Positions 62,550 to 64,000 of a DNA stretch of 64,000 nt are shown here, one piece after another. The notes below the pieces were generated by a model. The model ran no database searches. It saw nothing but the letters and a program-made list of their open reading frames with translations, and was not told the DNA's origin. This DNA is from CAXXOK01 sp963675655 (GTDB lineage Bacteria; Bacillota; Clostridia; Christensenellales; Aristaeellaceae). The position numbers and the translations under genes are program-made. Location of the stretch: positions 2,790,001 through 2,854,000 of the forward strand of contig OY776489.1 of the NCBI GenBank assembly GCA_963675655.1. The letters are read 5' to 3'. The first letter of the stretch is position 1; each line of letters begins with the position of its first letter.

Positions 62550-62777
62550 ATGGATCATCAAAACGGCGGCTGGTTTACCATCGGCACAAAGCAATGTGGG
62601 CTGTTGCTTGGCGCGGGCGGCGCAGCAATCGCTTTCATGCTTATTTTCCTCGGCTTTTTCAAAACGCTGTTGGTGTGTTTTCTGTTCGGCGTTGGCTATT
62701 GGCTTGGTGCCCGCTCAGACAAGACAAATTTCATCAAGCGTTCCATTAATAAACTGTTCCCGCCCAAAGGTGAATAA
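62550..62777 (+). CDS. DUF2273 family small membrane protein
   Basis: A 75-residue protein with two close membrane helices (LLLGAGGAAIAFMLIFLGFF and TLLVCFLFGVGYWLGARSD) and a basic tail. It is the usual third member of the Asp23-AmaP cluster. GGAGG precedes the ATG. The molecular role is not known. Confidence 0.88.
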   Translation: MDHQNGGWFTIGTKQCGLLLGAGGAAIAFMLIFLGFFKTLLVCFLFGVGYWLGARSDKTNFIKRSINKLFPPKGE

Positions 62778-62787
62778 GACCGTTAAT

Positions 62788-62834
62788 TGTGCTGTGCTTC
62801 CAAAGACGTGATACGCCTTTGGCGAAACAGCACA
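62788..62834 (+). repeat. Two-step hairpin after the asp23 cluster
   Basis: TGTGCTGT pairs with ACAGCACA and, inside, CCAAAG pairs with CTTTGG. Only TTTC follows, so it is a weak terminator or an RNA processing or stability element ahead of nusB. Confidence 0.5.
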
Positions 62835-62869
62835 TTTCACAGGTAATGAGACGAAACGGAGTGTAGTGC

Positions 62870-63304
62870 ATGGCTCGATCAGTGGCCAGACAGGCTGCAA
62901 TGCAACTGCTTTACGAGCGGATGTCTGGCGGCGAGGCCGACGAGGATACCTTGTTGTTGGCTTATGAACAACTTGCCGAAGAAGGCGAAGAAGCGGCGAA
63001 ACCCTCATCCGATGAAAAAGCATATATTCACGATGTGCTTGCGGGTGTACGCGAGCATCAGCAGGAGTTGGATGAATTAATCGCAGCGAATAGTAACGGC
63101 GACTGGTCGCTGGAACGCGTGGCATGCGTTGATTTAAGCATTTTACGACTGTCGACGTACGAATTGTGCTATCGTAAGGATGTACCGGCCAATGTTTCGG
63201 TTAGCGAAGCGATGGAGCTAGCCGATAAGTACAGCGAACCAAAAAGTGGACGTTACATTAACGGCGTATTGGGCGCAATTGCCCGAGAAAAGCGGAAGGA
63301 CTGA
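62870..63304 (+). CDS. nusB: Transcription antitermination factor NusB
   Basis: An all-helical protein of 144 residues that joins the rRNA antitermination complex with NusE. The N-terminal arginine-rich start (ARSVARQAAMQLLYERM) and the C-terminal LSILRLSTYELCYRKDVPAN and GRYINGVLGAIARE are typical. The Firmicute order Asp23-DUF2273-nusB is well known. CGGAG precedes the ATG. The next gene follows after seven bases. Confidence 0.93.
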   Translation: MARSVARQAAMQLLYERMSGGEADEDTLLLAYEQLAEEGEEAAKPSSDEKAYIHDVLAGVREHQQELDELIAANSNGDWSLERVACVDLSILRLSTYELCYRKDVPANVSVSEAMELADKYSEPKSGRYINGVLGAIAREKRKD

Positions 63305-63311
63305 ACCCGGC

Positions 63312-64000
63312 ATGAAAGTCGTAATCGGCTTTGATACGAGCTGTTACACCACATCGGTAGCGGCTGTGGATTGTAGCGGCACCGTCATTGCAAGCCGGAG
63401 GATGCTTTTACCGGTAAAAAGCGGGCAGCGCGGCCTTCGCCAAAGCGAGGCCGTTTTTGCGCATGTTAAGCAAATGCCGCCACTGTCAGAGCAGTTGCAA
63501 AAAGAGCTGCAAAATGCAGAAATCATTGCAGTCGCCGCGTCCAACGCGCCGCGCAACCAGGAAGACAGCTATATGCCGGTGTTTACTGTGGGTACGGGGC
63601 ATGCCCGCGCGCTGGCTGCCATGCTCAATGTACCGGTATATCTGTTTTCACATCAGCAAGGGCATATTGCTGCCGGGCAGATCGATAGTAACGCGATTCC
63701 GGAGCGATTTTTAGCTCTTCACCTGAGCGGCGGCACAACTGAGCTGCTGCTTTCGCAAAAGAACGAGCTTACGCTGCTGGGTGGAACGCTGGATTTACAC
63801 GCAGGGCAGCTAATAGACCGCATTGGCGTGAAAATGGGTTTACCCTTTCCTGCAGGACCGTCGCTGGAAGCACTGGCGCTAAGAAATACGGGGCCTGTAC
63901 AGGCGCTTTTACCTGTAAGCATGGAGCAGGGAGATTTGCATTGCCACTTCTCAGGTGCGGAAACGCAGTGTATGCGCTGGCTGGAACAAGGCACATATAC
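63312..64000 (+). CDS. TsaD/Kae1-like protein, truncated by the window end
   Basis: An ATG at 63312, seven bases after nusB, opens a frame that runs to the last base; 229 residues are visible. It opens with an ASKHA-type phosphate loop (VIGFDTSCYTTSVAAV), followed by the metal-site motif SHQQGHIAAG and LHLSGGTTELLLS, in the order seen in TsaD/Kae1 (old name peptidase M22). True TsaD makes the t6A tRNA modification. This one is more divergent and, placed after nusB, is probably the second Kae1-like paralogue found in many Clostridia. Function is unconfirmed. Confidence 0.8.
   Translation, partial: MKVVIGFDTSCYTTSVAAVDCSGTVIASRRMLLPVKSGQRGLRQSEAVFAHVKQMPPLSEQLQKELQNAEIIAVAASNAPRNQEDSYMPVFTVGTGHARALAAMLNVPVYLFSHQQGHIAAGQIDSNAIPERFLALHLSGGTTELLLSQKNELTLLGGTLDLHAGQLIDRIGVKMGLPFPAGPSLEALALRNTGPVQALLPVSMEQGDLHCHFSGAETQCMRWLEQGTY

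Overview
The window looks like chromosome from a strictly anaerobic, low-to-mid GC Gram-positive bacterium of the class Clostridia. Pointers are the SpoIID-like and SpoIIIE/FtsK proteins, an LPXTG surface protein, the Asp23/AmaP/DUF2273 envelope cluster, a nadK-argR-recN string, DRTGG proteins, an Rnf complex and several [FeFe] hydrogenases. I cannot name a genus. Most genes have strong purine-rich ribosome sites; TTG and GTG starts are fairly common.

Bases 1 to about 4.6 kb are an AT-richer accessory region. It holds the end of an Ig-like surface or tail protein, a 56-residue excisionase-like protein, two small hypotheticals, and a 24-base copy of the 3' end of tmRNA (ssrA) that looks like an attachment site. 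A cluster of strong palindromes, a KAP-family P-loop NTPase and a decayed tyrosine recombinase follow. From 4.7 to 8.8 kb come secreted proteins (an LRR protein with a sortase signal, a cadherin-like domain protein, a phosphodiester glycosidase) with decayed DNA between them.

From 8.9 to 14.5 kb a reverse-strand operon encodes an NAD-linked [FeFe] hydrogenase. Its NuoF-like subunit is fused to a complete GltD/NfnB-type FAD oxidoreductase. From 15.1 to 28.7 kb are a large membrane protein, a sugar-phosphate kinase, an acetyltransferase, a cell-wall group (hydrolase, membrane MurF-like ligase, Ddl) and dxs-tlyA-nadK-argR-recN. From 29 to 33.7 kb is an Rnf operon (C-D-E-A-B) with no rnfG. Then come proC, rnhA, an SH3 protein and a giant SpoIID protein with eleven SH3-like repeats, trmN6 and a dCMP deaminase.

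From 43.2 to 51.8 kb is a second hydrogenase locus. A putative sensory [FeFe] hydrogenase lies among DRTGG, ATPase and PHP proteins, followed by a HndABCD-type bifurcating hydrogenase. A promoter with a Rex-like operator precedes the catalytic operon, which suggests control by the NADH/NAD+ ratio. The rest is housekeeping: rplS, ftsK/spoIIIE, hisS, aspS, asp23-amaP-DUF2273, nusB and a truncated TsaD-like gene.

Together the two hydrogenases and Rnf imply fermentation that balances ferredoxin, NADH, possibly NADPH, H2 and an ion gradient. The most unusual items are the NuoF-GltD fusion hydrogenase, the Rnf operon without rnfG, and the sensory hydrogenase module.
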